NCBI GenBank assembly: GCA_032622095.1
Contig: CP136069.1
Location: forward strand, 40,836,194 to 40,900,193
From: Siphonodentalium dalli
Taxonomy: Eukaryota > Mollusca > Scaphopoda > Gadilida > Siphonodentaliidae
Length of the DNA stretch: 64,000 bases
Direction of reading: 5' to 3'
Shown: positions 44,557 through 58,325 of the stretch, in pieces
Layout: each line of letters opens with the position of its first letter
How positions within the stretch are numbered: position 1 is the first letter of the stretch
Translations under genes and position numbers: made by a program
The notes under the pieces: model-generated
Told to the model about the DNA's origin: nothing
What the model saw: only the letters and a program-made list of their open reading frames with translations
The model's database searches: none

Positions 44557-47550
44557 TAGTCTAGGCTGTGCTGGGGGGTGATCGTCGCACATCGGGGGAA
44601 TTTATGCGACCATCATTTTCTTATGGGAAAATTACTCTAGTTTTCGAATTCAGAGGGCGCCGAGCCGAGATAGGTGACAAAATATAACTTTTCACTATGT
44701 TTCATAGGGTACCCTACCTAAAAAATGACATATTTTCAAAGGTTAACAGGCATTAGCCAACTGGTTAACAGGGCAGCAACATCGGAAAGATTGTAAACAT
44801 ATATGCAAAATATGGAACGAATATAGACACTTAATCAGATTCAACATCGTTTTCCTGCTTTCGTTCTGATTTCGTGACGTCATGGTAAAATATGTAGCGT
44901 GACGCGTCAAAAATTCATGGCGATTCAGACAAAGTGTTGTGCGTCAACTCTGTGCAAAGATAGCATATCTGTCAAATTCTTCCAAGTTATATATTTTTGG
45001 AAATGGAAGGGTACCCCCTATATAATGATGTTCATACTTACATTATATCTTTCCAAGTATTGACATAATAGACAAAAACTTAACCCTCACCCCAATTTCA
45101 CAAATAACCACATATATGTGTCCATGCAGTTTGTGTCCACCAAATAAATTGACAATGCACAGTTTACCTTTTCATATTGTGTAGAATCGTACGGCGACAC
45201 CTGATAATGTAAAACATCGTTCAAATCCTAGATTAGGAAGGTAATATAAAATCCAAGATGGCGTCCAAGATGGCCGCCAATTTTTATATTGACACTCTAT
45301 ACACCAGATGTATGGTAACCGGACTAGATCATCAACTCTGTGCAAATATAGCATATCTGTCGAATTCTTCCAACTTAAATATTTTTGCAAATGGAAGGGT
45401 ATTGCCTACAAAATGATTTTCCTATCTTTATTATATATCTCCAAATGGTAAACTAATCGAGAAAAGCTTAACCCTCACCCCAATTTCACAAATATCCACT
45501 TAAATGCACCCATGCAGGTTGTTTCCAATAAAACATCAACAATGCACATTTTGTAGTGTCATATAGGGCAGAACCATCCGGGGACATGGAGAATGTAAGA
45601 TTCCGTTCAAATCCTAGATTATGAAGGTAATAAAATCCAAGATGGCGTCCAAGATGGCTGCCAAGTTTAATATCGACACTCTGTGCACACTGAGTGTGCA
45701 CACCGGTTGTAACTGATCTTTATTTCATAGAGGCTGTATTGTAATATGTATAAGTCAACTGGTTACGTAAAACCAATGATGGAGACCAAAATGGCCGCCA
45801 TAAAACTAAAAAATGTTCCGATAAAATTACCTGCTTCCGAGTTGCAATGTTATGTCATCTGCATGTTATGAGTTTTGTAGCTTATTCGTTCGTGCATATA
45901 TGTCTCTTGATAATGTGATCAGAATCCAATAAAACTGTTGGCATTGAGAAATTAAATGCTCATTTTATTTCTCAAAATCGACATGCAATGCCAAATTGCC
46001 ACAATGGGATAGTGTTTCAACCTGACATCCATTTTGTGGTATACAAGTCAACGTTCTGCTTGGTGATGAAACTGCTGACTTTTATATTAGTACAATAAGA
46101 ATTGAAGCTACAATGCCGACTAAATATACATATTCAATCCTCAATAACCAATGTAGGTGTCCACGGTAATGACTCATTAGACCCGCTTACACAAACCGTC
46201 AAGCAATAACAACCAATTTAGAATCCTGATAAGTGCGGGTATGCAAAGAATGGACAATTTATTTTATATATCTCATCAATGTTGTCAATGCGTACTGGGG
46301 TAATTGATTTTCACGTTCATTGGAGTGATGTTCTATTGAAATAACAGAAACAAATCTCAAACAAATCTGACAAAATACGTATCTGTGTCGTTATATTCTC
46401 GCTATGGTCCCGTCAGACGTGGATTTATGCTTATTTACTTAAGCAGTTCATTTGAGTATTTACTTATCTGTACTTAATTCTATGCCGCTTGATATGCGTG
46501 GTTGCAGGTGTATTAATTATTTTATTGAATACACATTGACGACCAATAGTATAATTATTGTCCTGCTAATGTACTATAGATCTTGTATGTCTGAGTAGTG
46601 GCTGATGCCTTCGGCGAGTTATATATATGCATTCGCTTCCATATTATTTTATATCTTCCCGGCTGTTCAGAATTCGCGTTGCTATCACAATATATTTAAA
46701 CACATTATATGCATTCAGTATTTAACTTCATACAAGGCATTGGTCATTTTAAATAATATCAAGTTACTTGGAGCTTACCCCAAGAATGTTGCACAGAACC
46801 AACTTTCAGGTTTGGTTGGAACAGGTAGAATATTATCAAAACTGACCCCTCATTTGTAAATACTATTAAATGCTTTAAATGATAACGGCAAGTGTGATGC
46901 CGTGGTATTGATTGTGCTAAGTCCCATGAAATTTGGATCCATGAAAGTTGGTCTCACACTGTAGGTATCACACGACTCTCCGTCACACGTACCCAACTAT
47001 GATAATCACGTACAGTACTCGAATGGGATAAAACTATATCATCCAATTTATATATCAGTATGGGGCAATCTCGGCAATTAACCAAAGATGAAAAGTACAA
47101 GGATTAGAAAGCCACACAGTTAGAAGACGTGCTCAAAATGTCATATACTCAGTTGCTCAGCATTAGAATGATGCTTGTCATACTAAATGTGTCCCTTTCA
47201 CTGATGCTGATCAATTTCAAGCAACGGGATGACTACTCGTTGGTCACATGTTATCAGCCATAGCCGCGGAATTAGTTTTTAATCAAAATAGAGTATAACC
47301 GCTACAGGTAGGACATTCTCAAGAAATATAGTAGCCGTGGAGTACTTTTAACACAAACAATAATTAGCAGCTCCTTTGCACGGTCGCCAATTTTCTGCAA
47401 TGGAACAACCTACGTATCTGATATATATCAAATATTCATGATTCTGTTAATTGTCCCCAGGATACATTTTACGATATGCGTGAACCAGTTATATGTATCT
47501 AACCGAAAGCGTATATGCAAGCATGCGACGATTATCACAAATATCAGATA
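44557..47550 (+). repeat. Left arm of a 9-kb inverted repeat (2,994 bp)
   Basis: Begins TAGTCTAGGCTGTGCTGGGG and ends ATCACAAATATCAGATA. The arm at 50591-53584 is its reverse complement with exactly the same length, and every segment I compared by eye was identical. Two ~380-bp sub-repeats (44935-45300 and 45335-45700) carry CCAAGATGGCGTCCAAGATGG-type motifs. The open frame at 46605-46859 has no recognised family and occurs in both arms simply because they are copies. Confidence 0.97.
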
Positions 47551-50500
47551 TAGTCTAGGCTGTGCTGGGGGGTGATCGTCGCACATCGGGGGAATTTATG
47601 CGACCATCATTTTCTTATGGGAAAATTACTCTAGTTTTCGAATTCAGAGGGCGCCGAGCCGAGATAGGTGACAAAATATAACTTTTCACTATGTTTCATA
47701 GGGTACCCTACCTAAAAAATGACATATTTTCAAAGGTTAACAGGCATTAGCCAACTGGTTAACAGGGCAGCAACATCGGAAAGATTGTAAACATATATGC
47801 AAAATATGGAACGAATATAGACACTTAATCAGATTCAACATCGTTTTCCTGCTTTCGTTCTGATTTCGTGACGTCATGGTAAAATATGTAGCGTGACGCG
47901 TCAAAAATTCATGGCGATTCAGACAAAGTGTTGTGCGTCAACTCTGTGCAAAGATAGCATATCTGTCGAATTCTTCCAAGTTATATATTTTTGGAAATGG
48001 AAGGGTACCCCCTATATAATGATGTTCATAATTACATTATATCTTTCCAAGTATTGACATAATAGACAAAAACTTAACCCTCCCCCCAATTTCACAAATA
48101 ACCACATATATGTGCCCATGCAGTTTGTGTCCACCAAATAAATTGACAATGCACAGTTTACCTGTTCATGTTGTGTAGAATCGTACGGCGACACTGATAA
48201 TGTAAAACATCATTCAAATCCTAGATTAGGAAGGTAATATAAAATCAAAGATGGCGTCCAAGATGGCCGCCAACTTTTATATTGACACTCTATACACCAG
48301 ATGTATGGTAACCGGACTAGATCATCGCGAGTGCTTTATGTAATATGGCCTTGTCTTGGATGGAGTCTGCATCTTAATACGTATAAGGCAATTGGCGACG
48401 TAAAACCGATGATGAAGACCAAAATGGCCGCCAAAATAAACAGAACTGTTCCGATAAACGACCAACTTCTGAGTTGCAATAAAATCACATGGTATGACTG
48501 TTGTAGCTTTTTTGTTCGTACATATATGTCATTGTGTCCAACATGATCCGTATCTGAAGAAACTAGGGACATTAAGATAGTAACTGTTCATTAATTTCTC
48601 GAAATAACGACATCATATAATGTCAAATTGCCTAAATAGGACCGAATTTCAAACTGACATCCAATCATTTGATGGTATATATGTCAATGTTCTGCTACAC
48701 GATGCTACAACTGCAAACATCCACATTAGTATAGCAATAATGGAAGCCACAATGCCGATTAAAACATGCCTATGCAGTGTATGCACTAATAGTTATATAT
48801 TCAATTATCAATAAATAAAGGAGTTTTTCCATGCTAGTAGCACATTAGACCCGCAATCGTAAACCGTCTGGAGATAACGGACCTATACAATAATTGCGGA
48901 TATTTTGTTTATACGAAAATGTTGGCCAACTTTGTTCACAATACCCCGCTAATGTCGTCAACTGCTTACCATGGTAGTTGGTTTCTACGTTCAAAGAAGC
49001 GATGTTCCAATGTAATAACGGACATTAATCACCAGCAATTTAGACCGAACTAAAACTGTTTTCTCTACATTTCCTCGGGATGCCACCCCGCACGGAAATG
49101 GGTGTTTACATAAGCAGTTCTAATTCGTATTTGTTTAGTACTTCTCAACTCTGAAGATTTAGATAACAATAAACGGTTACATATTCGATGCAAATACTCA
49201 TTTTATGAACTATTCGCAGTTGCAACCGATAGTTTAAATCAATTTCCCACCAATGTACTATAGTCATGGGTGGTTGACGAGTTAATTCACAGGTGTATGC
49301 CCTCACTTCCATATCATTTTATTTCACACCTGCAGTTCAGGTTTCACGTCGCTGTCGCAATATATTAATACATCTATTGAGCGTTTTGTTATGATGATCA
49401 TCCATTTCGTCAAGAGACGAAAAAATAATAAGTTTCTGCCATATTTTATATTGGATAAGGCCTAGCCACTCGTAGACAATTTCGTTAGACATTTAACCAC
49501 CGATAACATGACTTCATCATGCTGGTACTTATCAGCAACGAGTAACATACATCTATCGGATCTACACAGCCGGTGACACGATTAAGTTGACGTTCTGGTC
49601 TTATGTGAACCTAATTTAATCATTAGCTGTCAACTCGGGGAACACTATAAAAAAGTTGGTTGGCACATGTGCGCGGGCATTTCTGCCAAGTACGATAAGC
49701 CGAAAAGTTGCAATAGTTAATTCACTGTGACAGTATTGTTGGATTAAATTGACTTGACCAATCATATGATGCAATCCAATTACTCTTCAGCTGGATACGT
49801 GGTTGTTCACAACAAGTAATTGTTTATCATAAGTAATTCATAAATGGCACTGAATGGCATGGGTATATATAATAGAAAAATGGACGAATTTTATTAATAT
49901 TGGGACTAATTTCAAATTATAAGAAATATTTCTTTTTTCGATTTAATAAGGTGGCGAGTTAGAATCGACAATTTTGAAGACAAATTAACTTCAATCGCAT
50001 AACCTTAGTCGAGACTAGATCCATTTATTAAATGTAACACTTAACTGGTTTTCAAAGGGCAAATATGTTTGCATTATTTGTGTGCAATTTTACACGTACA
50101 TTACCATAACTCAAAGCATGAAGTAGATCGATCTAAATTCCTACCAGGTGTACACATAAGAAAGTAGAGAGATTACTAATTTAATATGCTGGAAGCAAAG
50201 GGTGTTGCTACTTTCGAAGTTTCATATGTGTGGGATACTATGTGTAAGTTTACTATATGCCTTGCCCCATGTCGCAGAAGAATCCATATTATGAGCAAAT
50301 AGGTCCAACAGCCATCAAATGTCCGACTGCGATTGTCTATATATGTCATACATTCAATCCAACATTCAAACAAGAACGTGTGTCATTGTCGAATATAGGA
50401 CCGTCGCCACATGCAACGATGGAACCTGGTTTGATTGTATGGTGCTCACAAGGTAAACTTACTCAAAATATACCGACCCATTACGGCTTCAAATTCCTCA

Positions 50501-50590
50501 ATATTAAGCTAAAATAAGGATTTAAATCAATTGTTTTCTGGGACGTCTACTTAGATGAATGCACGCAATAACTACCACACCTATGTTCAT
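47551..50590 (+). repeat. Spacer: diverged third copy of the same unit
   Basis: It starts with the same TAGTCTAGGCTGTGCTGGGG terminus in direct orientation. It is nearly identical to the left arm for about 750 bp, lacks one ~400-bp sub-repeat, then continues as a clearly diverged homologue (for example 48380-48790 versus 45740-46130, and 49262-49370 versus 46590-46700). The last part (about 49600-50590) is hard to align. Confidence 0.85.
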
Positions 50591-53584
50591 TATCTGATAT
50601 TTGTGATAATCGTCGCATGCTTGCATATACGCTTTCGGTTAGATACATATAACTGGTTCACGCATATCGTAAAATGTATCCTGGGGACAATTAACAGAAT
50701 CATGAATATTTGATATATATCAGATACGTAGGTTGTTCCATTGCAGAAAATTGGCGACCGTGCAAAGGAGCTGCTAATTATTGTTTGTGTTAAAAGTACT
50801 CCACGGCTACTATATTTCTTGAGAATGTCCTACCTGTAGCGGTTATACTCTATTTTGATTAAAAACTAATTCCGCGGCTATGGCTGATAACATGTGACCA
50901 ACGAGTAGTCATCCCGTTGCTTGAAATTGATCAGCATCAGTGAAAGGGACACATTTAGTATGACAAGCATCATTCTAATGCTGAGCAACTGAGTATATGA
51001 CATTTTGAGCACGTCTTCTAACTGTGTGGCTTTCTAATCCTTGTACTTTTCATCTTTGGTTAATTGCCGAGATTGCCCCATACTGATATATAAATTGGAT
51101 GATATAGTTTTATCCCATTCGAGTACTGTACGTGATTATCATAGTTGGGTACGTGTGACGGAGAGTCGTGTGATACCTACAGTGTGAGACCAACTTTCAT
51201 GGATCCAAATTTCATGGGACTTAGCACAATCAATACCACGGCATCACACTTGCCGTTATCATTTAAAGCATTTAATAGTATTTACAAATGAGGGGTCAGT
51301 TTTGATAATATTCTACCTGTTCCAACCAAACCTGAAAGTTGGTTCTGTGCAACATTCTTGGGGTAAGCTCCAAGTAACTTGATATTATTTAAAATGACCA
51401 ATGCCTTGTATGAAGTTAAATACTGAATGCATATAATGTGTTTAAATATATTGTGATAGCAACGCGAATTCTGAACAGCCGGGAAGATATAAAATAATAT
51501 GGAAGCGAATGCATATATATAACTCGCCGAAGGCATCAGCCACTACTCAGACATACAAGATCTATAGTACATTAGCAGGACAATAATTATACTATTGGTC
51601 GTCAATGTGTATTCAATAAAATAATTAATACACCTGCAACCACGCATATCAAGCGGCATAGAATTAAGTACAGATAAGTAAATACTCAAATGAACTGCTT
51701 AAGTAAATAAGCATAAATCCACGTCTGACGGGACCATAGCGAGAATATAACGACACAGATACGTATTTTGTCAGATTTGTTTGAGATTTGTTTCTGTTAT
51801 TTCAATAGAACATCACTCCAATGAACGTGAAAATCAATTACCCCAGTACGCATTGACAACATTGATGAGATATATAAAATAAATTGTCCATTCTTTGCAT
51901 ACCCGCACTTATCAGGATTCTAAATTGGTTGTTATTGCTTGACGGTTTGTGTAAGCGGGTCTAATGAGTCATTACCGTGGACACCTACATTGGTTATTGA
52001 GGATTGAATATGTATATTTAGTCGGCATTGTAGCTTCAATTCTTATTGTACTAATATAAAAGTCAGCAGTTTCATCACCAAGCAGAACGTTGACTTGTAT
52101 ACCACAAAATGGATGTCAGGTTGAAACACTATCCCATTGTGGCAATTTGGCATTGCATGTCGATTTTGAGAAATAAAATGAGCATTTAATTTCTCAATGC
52201 CAACAGTTTTATTGGATTCTGATCACATTATCAAGAGACATATATGCACGAACGAATAAGCTACAAAACTCATAACATGCAGATGACATAACATTGCAAC
52301 TCGGAAGCAGGTAATTTTATCGGAACATTTTTTAGTTTTATGGCGGCCATTTTGGTCTCCATCATTGGTTTTACGTAACCAGTTGACTTATACATATTAC
52401 AATACAGCCTCTATGAAATAAAGATCAGTTACAACCGGTGTGCACACTCAGTGTGCACAGAGTGTCGATATTAAACTTGGCAGCCATCTTGGACGCCATC
52501 TTGGATTTTATTACCTTCATAATCTAGGATTTGAACGGAATCTTACATTCTCCATGTCCCCGGATGGTTCTGCCCTATATGACACTACAAAATGTGCATT
52601 GTTGATGTTTTATTGGAAACAACCTGCATGGGTGCATTTAAGTGGATATTTGTGAAATTGGGGTGAGGGTTAAGCTTTTCTCGATTAGTTTACCATTTGG
52701 AGATATATAATAAAGATAGGAAAATCATTTTGTAGGCAATACCCTTCCATTTGCAAAAATATTTAAGTTGGAAGAATTCGACAGATATGCTATATTTGCA
52801 CAGAGTTGATGATCTAGTCCGGTTACCATACATCTGGTGTATAGAGTGTCAATATAAAAATTGGCGGCCATCTTGGACGCCATCTTGGATTTTATATTAC
52901 CTTCCTAATCTAGGATTTGAACGATGTTTTACATTATCAGGTGTCGCCGTACGATTCTACACAATATGAAAAGGTAAACTGTGCATTGTCAATTTATTTG
53001 GTGGACACAAACTGCATGGACACATATATGTGGTTATTTGTGAAATTGGGGTGAGGGTTAAGTTTTTGTCTATTATGTCAATACTTGGAAAGATATAATG
53101 TAAGTATGAACATCATTATATAGGGGGTACCCTTCCATTTCCAAAAATATATAACTTGGAAGAATTTGACAGATATGCTATCTTTGCACAGAGTTGACGC
53201 ACAACACTTTGTCTGAATCGCCATGAATTTTTGACGCGTCACGCTACATATTTTACCATGACGTCACGAAATCAGAACGAAAGCAGGAAAACGATGTTGA
53301 ATCTGATTAAGTGTCTATATTCGTTCCATATTTTGCATATATGTTTACAATCTTTCCGATGTTGCTGCCCTGTTAACCAGTTGGCTAATGCCTGTTAACC
53401 TTTGAAAATATGTCATTTTTTAGGTAGGGTACCCTATGAAACATAGTGAAAAGTTATATTTTGTCACCTATCTCGGCTCGGCGCCCTCTGAATTCGAAAA
53501 CTAGAGTAATTTTCCCATAAGAAAATGATGGTCGCATAAATTCCCCCGATGTGCGACGATCACCCCCCAGCACAGCCTAGACTA
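50591..53584 (-). repeat. Right arm of the 9-kb inverted repeat (2,994 bp)
   Basis: Exact-length reverse complement of 44557-47550; paired positions sum to 98141 throughout, so there are no indels. The outer flanks read CCAG-TTG before the left arm and TTG-AGCCC after the right arm, which may be a 3-bp target duplication. Confidence 0.97.
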
Positions 53585-54930
53585 TTGAGCCCGTTTGGAT
53601 AACTCGTCTGGTTTTTAACATTTTTGGTGTGTGATCCTATCAACTATTGTGTATCCGAGATCCTAATTGTGCCAATAGAAACAAAACTTTCATATGTAGA
53701 ATATGGTAGGTTTCGGCGTACGTTGTATAGTTCACCGGGTCGGGTATGTATGACACGGACAGAACACATTGTATTCAGTAAACAGCTCCGTTAACATGCG
53801 CATCTCCAAATCGCGATTTTACCCACAATTTCACTCAACTCCTATGTTATTCTCTATGGAGGTCTAGTTTAAGTTTATATCGTAGTCCCATATGTCTGTT
53901 CGTCAGATACAGACTAAAGTATGTAGGAGCCTCCTTGATACCGGTATATTTATCAATGACAGCTATACGAGGCCTCTGGATATTGACATAAGCGCGTACA
54001 TCGCAACACATTTCTAGCAAAATAGCCCCTTAAGTGAGATGTCTTTCAACAAAGGTCAAGGTTATTTTAGGGTCGAGGTCAAGGCCATGTAAGCCCCCCA
54101 CATCAACTTGACAACAAATTTGGTTGAGGTCGGATCTTGACTGCTCCCGACATGTCGACCCATGTTAAGATGGACATATAATCGAATTACCTCGCTGACG
54201 CCAACCGTGACAAAACATTTCAATAAAAACCCTGCGATCCTATGTTGAATCAGATTAGCAAGCAGCCGGCTAATTGCGTTCGCGCGATGCAAAACCTGGA
54301 AGCTCGTCGCCTTATTAGGGTAGATTGGTTCAATCAGTTATCTCGAGCGAAATGACATGCCGCTGAAATTTCTGCGCGGCCAATTCTTTGCGAGACGGGA
54401 ATCTATTGAATCTGCGTCAGCCTAACAGGGGCATATTCGTTAAGCAATTTATCTGGAGGGAAATTAAATGCAGCTAAAAGGCAGGCTCGTTATTACAAAA
54501 CGCCATAACCAAAGACCGGCATAAAGCACGCTATCGTGCTATGCATCGTTGGAAAGGGCACACCCTGGGCTATTTAACTGGGTTAATTTGATTGTGAAGT
54601 AGGCACGTTTGCGTTGTGTTATTTTCGCATATATCTTTTGCGAAAACGGTTATCATTATTTATATGTATGATAATTCACACAATGCCTACATACCATGCA
54701 CGCAGACTCATTTGACTGCTGAACTAATTACGAACAATTGCACTCAAGTGCAATCGCGCTTTGCTCAAGTCAAATTGCGCTAAAATTAAGCAAAATTGCG
54801 CTGTGCATACGCGATCCAGCGAGATCACTGTAACCAACGAACGAGTACCAGCGTAGTTTCGGCGGTCAAATGCACACGCTTGGACTATTGCGCTGAGGGA
54901 CAAAATTGCACAGTGGTCACGATTGCGCTG
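53585..54930. other. Intergenic DNA
   Basis: AAAGGTCAAGGTTATTTTAGGGTCGAGGTCAAGG near 54050-54085 resembles the nuclear-receptor-like words of the 39-kb repeat. No gene is recognised. Confidence 0.45.
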
Positions 54931-55460
54931 CATTGCACTGAAGCGCAATTGCACTGAGGTGCGACGACATTGCGCTGCACTGAAGCGCAATTGCGCTGTG
55001 GTGCGGCGATATTGCGCTGCACTCAAGCTCAAATGCACTGCGGTGCGGCGAAATTGCGCTGCACTCAAGCGCAATTGCACTGTGGTTCGGCTACATTGCA
55101 CCACGCTCAAGCGCAATTGCGTTGTGGTTCGGCTACATTGCACCACGCTCAAGCGCAATTGCACTGTGGTTCGGCTACATTGCACCACGCTCAAGCGCAA
55201 TTGCACTGTGGTGCGCTGCACTGAAGCGAAATTGCGCTGTGGTGGTGCGAAATTGCGCTGCACTCAATCGCAATTGCATTGCGGTGCGGCAAAATTGCGC
55301 TGCACTCAAGCGCAATTGTACTGCGGTTCGGCTACATTGCACCACGCTCAAGCGCAATTGCACTGTGGTTCGGCTACATTGCACCACGCTCAAGCGCAAT
55401 TGTACTGCGGTGCGGCGACTTTGCGAAGAACTGAAGCGCAATTGAACTGCGGTGCACATA
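54931..55460. repeat. 42-bp tandem array rich in GCGCAATTGC palindromes
   Basis: The GCGCAATTG phase marker recurs at 54943, 54985, 55027, 55069, 55111, 55153, 55195, 55226, 55268, 55310, 55352, 55394 and 55436: eleven 42-bp steps and one 31-bp step. The 42-bp period is a multiple of three, which keeps several frames open on both strands and yields Cys-rich repeat peptides. I read these frames as a by-product. Confidence 0.95.
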
Positions 55461-55714
55461 AGCGCGATGCCATTTATTTACATATGACTTTCCCATTTGT
55501 CATACACATGTGTCACACCTGAGCCCAGTTATGATTATAAAAACACAAAGTTAAATGACTGACTTACTGGTTTTATTTTTGCCTGAAAACGCTTCAGTTG
55601 TCCTTCCGTGTCTACTTCCGAATTTTCTAGGTGGTAGGAACAGCGGAAAGGGTAGAACCCGGTTGTAGGTTTGACGCAAAAGACCCCAATTGACACACGG
55701 CGTTAGACTGCGTG

Positions 55715-55728
55715 TGAGGGTGTGTGTG

Positions 55729-55789
<61 letters not shown>

Positions 55790-55842
55790 GAGGGTGTGTG
55801 TGTGTGTGAGGGTGTGTGTGTGTGTGTGTGCGTGCGTGAGAG
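55715..55842. repeat. (TG)n microsatellite, interrupted
   Basis: About 125 bp of TG with GAGGG interruptions, ending in GAGAGAGAG. Confidence 0.95.
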
Positions 55843-56086
55843 AGAGAGGGGTTTATAGCGACTCTTTACTTCCTATATTAGTCACATGGCTGTCACGTGG
55901 TAGTAATGGTGAATTTAACCGCCTAAATACCGTTTTATTTTATTTGTATGCAATACGTGGTGTTGCGATAGCTAATTTGCCAATTAGCAGCGCTTTCATT
56001 GAACATATCATCCTCTGAGAGTGTTTTTTTTTTGGGGATATGAAAACAAAGATTACTAAAACACTTGTCTCTACGCTAATATTCTC

Positions 56087-56149
56087 TACGCTAATGTATT
56101 AGCGTAAAGGGTTGACGTAAAATAGGAGTTACGCTAATATTTTAGCGTA
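56087..56149. repeat. Two 20-bp palindromes TACGCTAATRTWTTAGCGTA
   Basis: Palindromes at 56087-56106 and 56130-56149. An extra CTACGCTAATATTCT half-site at about 56071 precedes them. Confidence 0.85.
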
Positions 56150-56339
56150 TCGGGTTCAAATGGTTAACACTTAACTAGTTTTCTATGTAGGTATGTGTGG
56201 ACTTTCCACTTCCTAAGATAGCTCAGATGTGGAAACCCTTAAGTCGGGTTTGATCGTGACATTTGTGTCTGTATAAATACAAGGCTCGTCAGATTGCCTA
56301 GTGTAAGCTTTTGCTTTTTCAACTGTTCCCCAAATAGTT

Positions 56340-57760
56340 AATGTCATTGACATGGGAACTATATTTTATCTGGATGTATGACCCCGCAGCTAGGCACGGC
56401 CCCCTCTAAAAAGTTTCCACTATAACCAAGAAACAGATCAGTGCAGTACCGTGCTTTTATTAATGTCACAAATCGTGTTTATTTTGTTCTGATTGTATCT
56501 CAAGGGTAATGAATCTTGAGTTATGTATTACCACAAAGTTATGCATGATGATGGGGATTGATTTTATGACTAACCTACTAGAGGTAGTGGAATATGAGTC
56601 AAATTATAAAAAATAGACCAAATATTACCTTTTTCCAATGACATCGACTGTAGAAATTGATCGTGACCCTACAAGGCATATAGCCCAGTCCATTGATGGA
56701 TCCTTATGTCCCGTAGCGTCTAGTGTTGAATGGTTGAATATGGCCGTGTTCGGGAACAGTAAACGATAACTACTTCATAAATCTTCATAACTTTATATAT
56801 GTATAAGTATATCTTGATAAACACAGCAAGCATCGGAATAATAGGTTAAACAGGTCTTCTTGGATCGGCTGCCGAAGAGAAAGTGGTTCGCTGGTATACC
56901 TCGAGCTAGTAGTTATTACACTGCATGGCGTATCATGCATCCGAATAAGGTCTGATGTATCATGATACACATGCCTGTGGCGTGTATCATACCATCGGTA
57001 CTGTGGAATGAGCGTTGTCTGATCCTTCCAACATATAAGATGGTAGTATACAAGTCACATCCAATTTAGAATATGATCTTGATAATTATGCTTGTATCTA
57101 TTCTCGATTTGCTGTGTCTATCTATACAATACAGGTAAATATCACACTCAACAAACCCATCTATTGATGTACTATCGCACACTTATTTGCAATATGAGTT
57201 CACATAATTTCTTCAAACAAAATTAGGCTCAGGTTTCCAGCAGTTGGATTTTCAATAATAATATTTGCCGTTGCCATGGAAACCAGATTTTATCTCGACA
57301 GTTTGTCAGACCTCTCACTGAGCATCCCCAAAAAGTGTCCATTATAACTACGGAACCCATGCATGTGAAGTTTCATGATTTAGTTACTAAAATCACAAAA
57401 TTGCAGTTATTTTGGTCTTGATGGTAATGCATCGTCGCTTATGTACTGTCACAATTACCACAACAAGGTAGTACTTAAAATGGAGATTAAAATGTAACTA
57501 AAATGTGGCATACAAAAACAAATCAAGATTCGTTGATCCTCAAAAGCGGCATTTTTCTATTTTTCTTCAAATATATGGTGTCGTTGTCACGGAAACCTGG
57601 GTTTATAATGTTATTTGACACCACCCCCACCACTCCAAAACGTTTTCCCTATAACTAAGTATATATTTGTATAAGTTTCGTGCTTTAGTCAATAAATTCA
57701 CAATTCAACCCAAAACGGACCCAGATAAGTAAATAACTATATACACAAAAGCACGATATT
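56340..57760 (+). repeat. Tandem diverged ~300-900 bp repeat family with X-box-like motifs
   Basis: Three related segments share a GGRAAC..TTTAT..CCCC.AAAAGTTTCCACTATAAC..CGTGCTTT backbone near 56355-56560, 57270-57480 and 57593-57720. GTTGCCATGGAAAC (57270-57283) and GTTGTCACGGAAAC (57593-57606) begin two of them. Confidence 0.7.
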
Positions 57761-57904
57761 TTGGGAAATAACTGATTTTGACCTGTTTTGGAAAATGGCC
57801 ACAAAGTTTAGAGGTCGTTATCTAATGACTGGCTTGTCAGTTGCAACTATAACACAGTTATCCGTGTAGCCTACATGTATATACTCTAGATTATTTCCGA
57901 GTAA

Positions 57905-58325
57905 AGATAACGTATTCAAAACTGATATATAAACTCAGTGGGTAGAAAATGTATGACCCGATATGAAAAAAGCTAATATTTTGGTCAATGACCTTGACCT
58001 TTGTTTTTTACCTTGACATATAGTGGTGAAATCTCCAGTGTCAAATTAAAGCCCACCAAGGATAGCACCCCATATCAATGCCAAGATAGAGTTACTGCAT
58101 TAAACTTTCTTGGTATAGACCATTATAGGCATATGTTTTATACCGGCCAAAAACACACTCCGTTGCCATGGAAACACACATTTTCCACACTAAGCTACAC
58201 TGCCCCAGTGTGCCCCAGCACTGACATAAACTTCAGACTATGAGATTTCAAAAAACTTTTGGTAGAATTTGCCCACCAAATTGGTACCACTTTCCATTTT
58301 TGGGGAGCCTGGCTCATGGACTAAA
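57905..58325 (-). repeat. Dispersed repeat with X-box and TCAAGGTCA motifs, copy 2
   Basis: Inverted match to 38911-39330. It contains GTTGCCATGGAAAC at 58162-58175 and a TGACCTTGACCT word near 57990. Confidence 0.88.

Noticed and set aside
44877-44884. TGACGTCA (CRE) sites here and at about 11098, 13549 and 47870 as promoter elements
   Set aside because: They lie in repeats or far from any recognised start site; an 8-bp palindrome alone is weak evidence.
46605-46859. Open frame found twice (again at 51282-51536, minus)
   Set aside because: The duplication follows from the inverted-repeat arms. The diverged spacer copy does not keep the frame, so there is no sign of selection.
54724-55522. 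Long Cys-rich open frames on both strands (up to 199 codons)
   Set aside because: They are produced by a 42-bp tandem repeat whose length is a multiple of three. There is no start context, splice site or family match.
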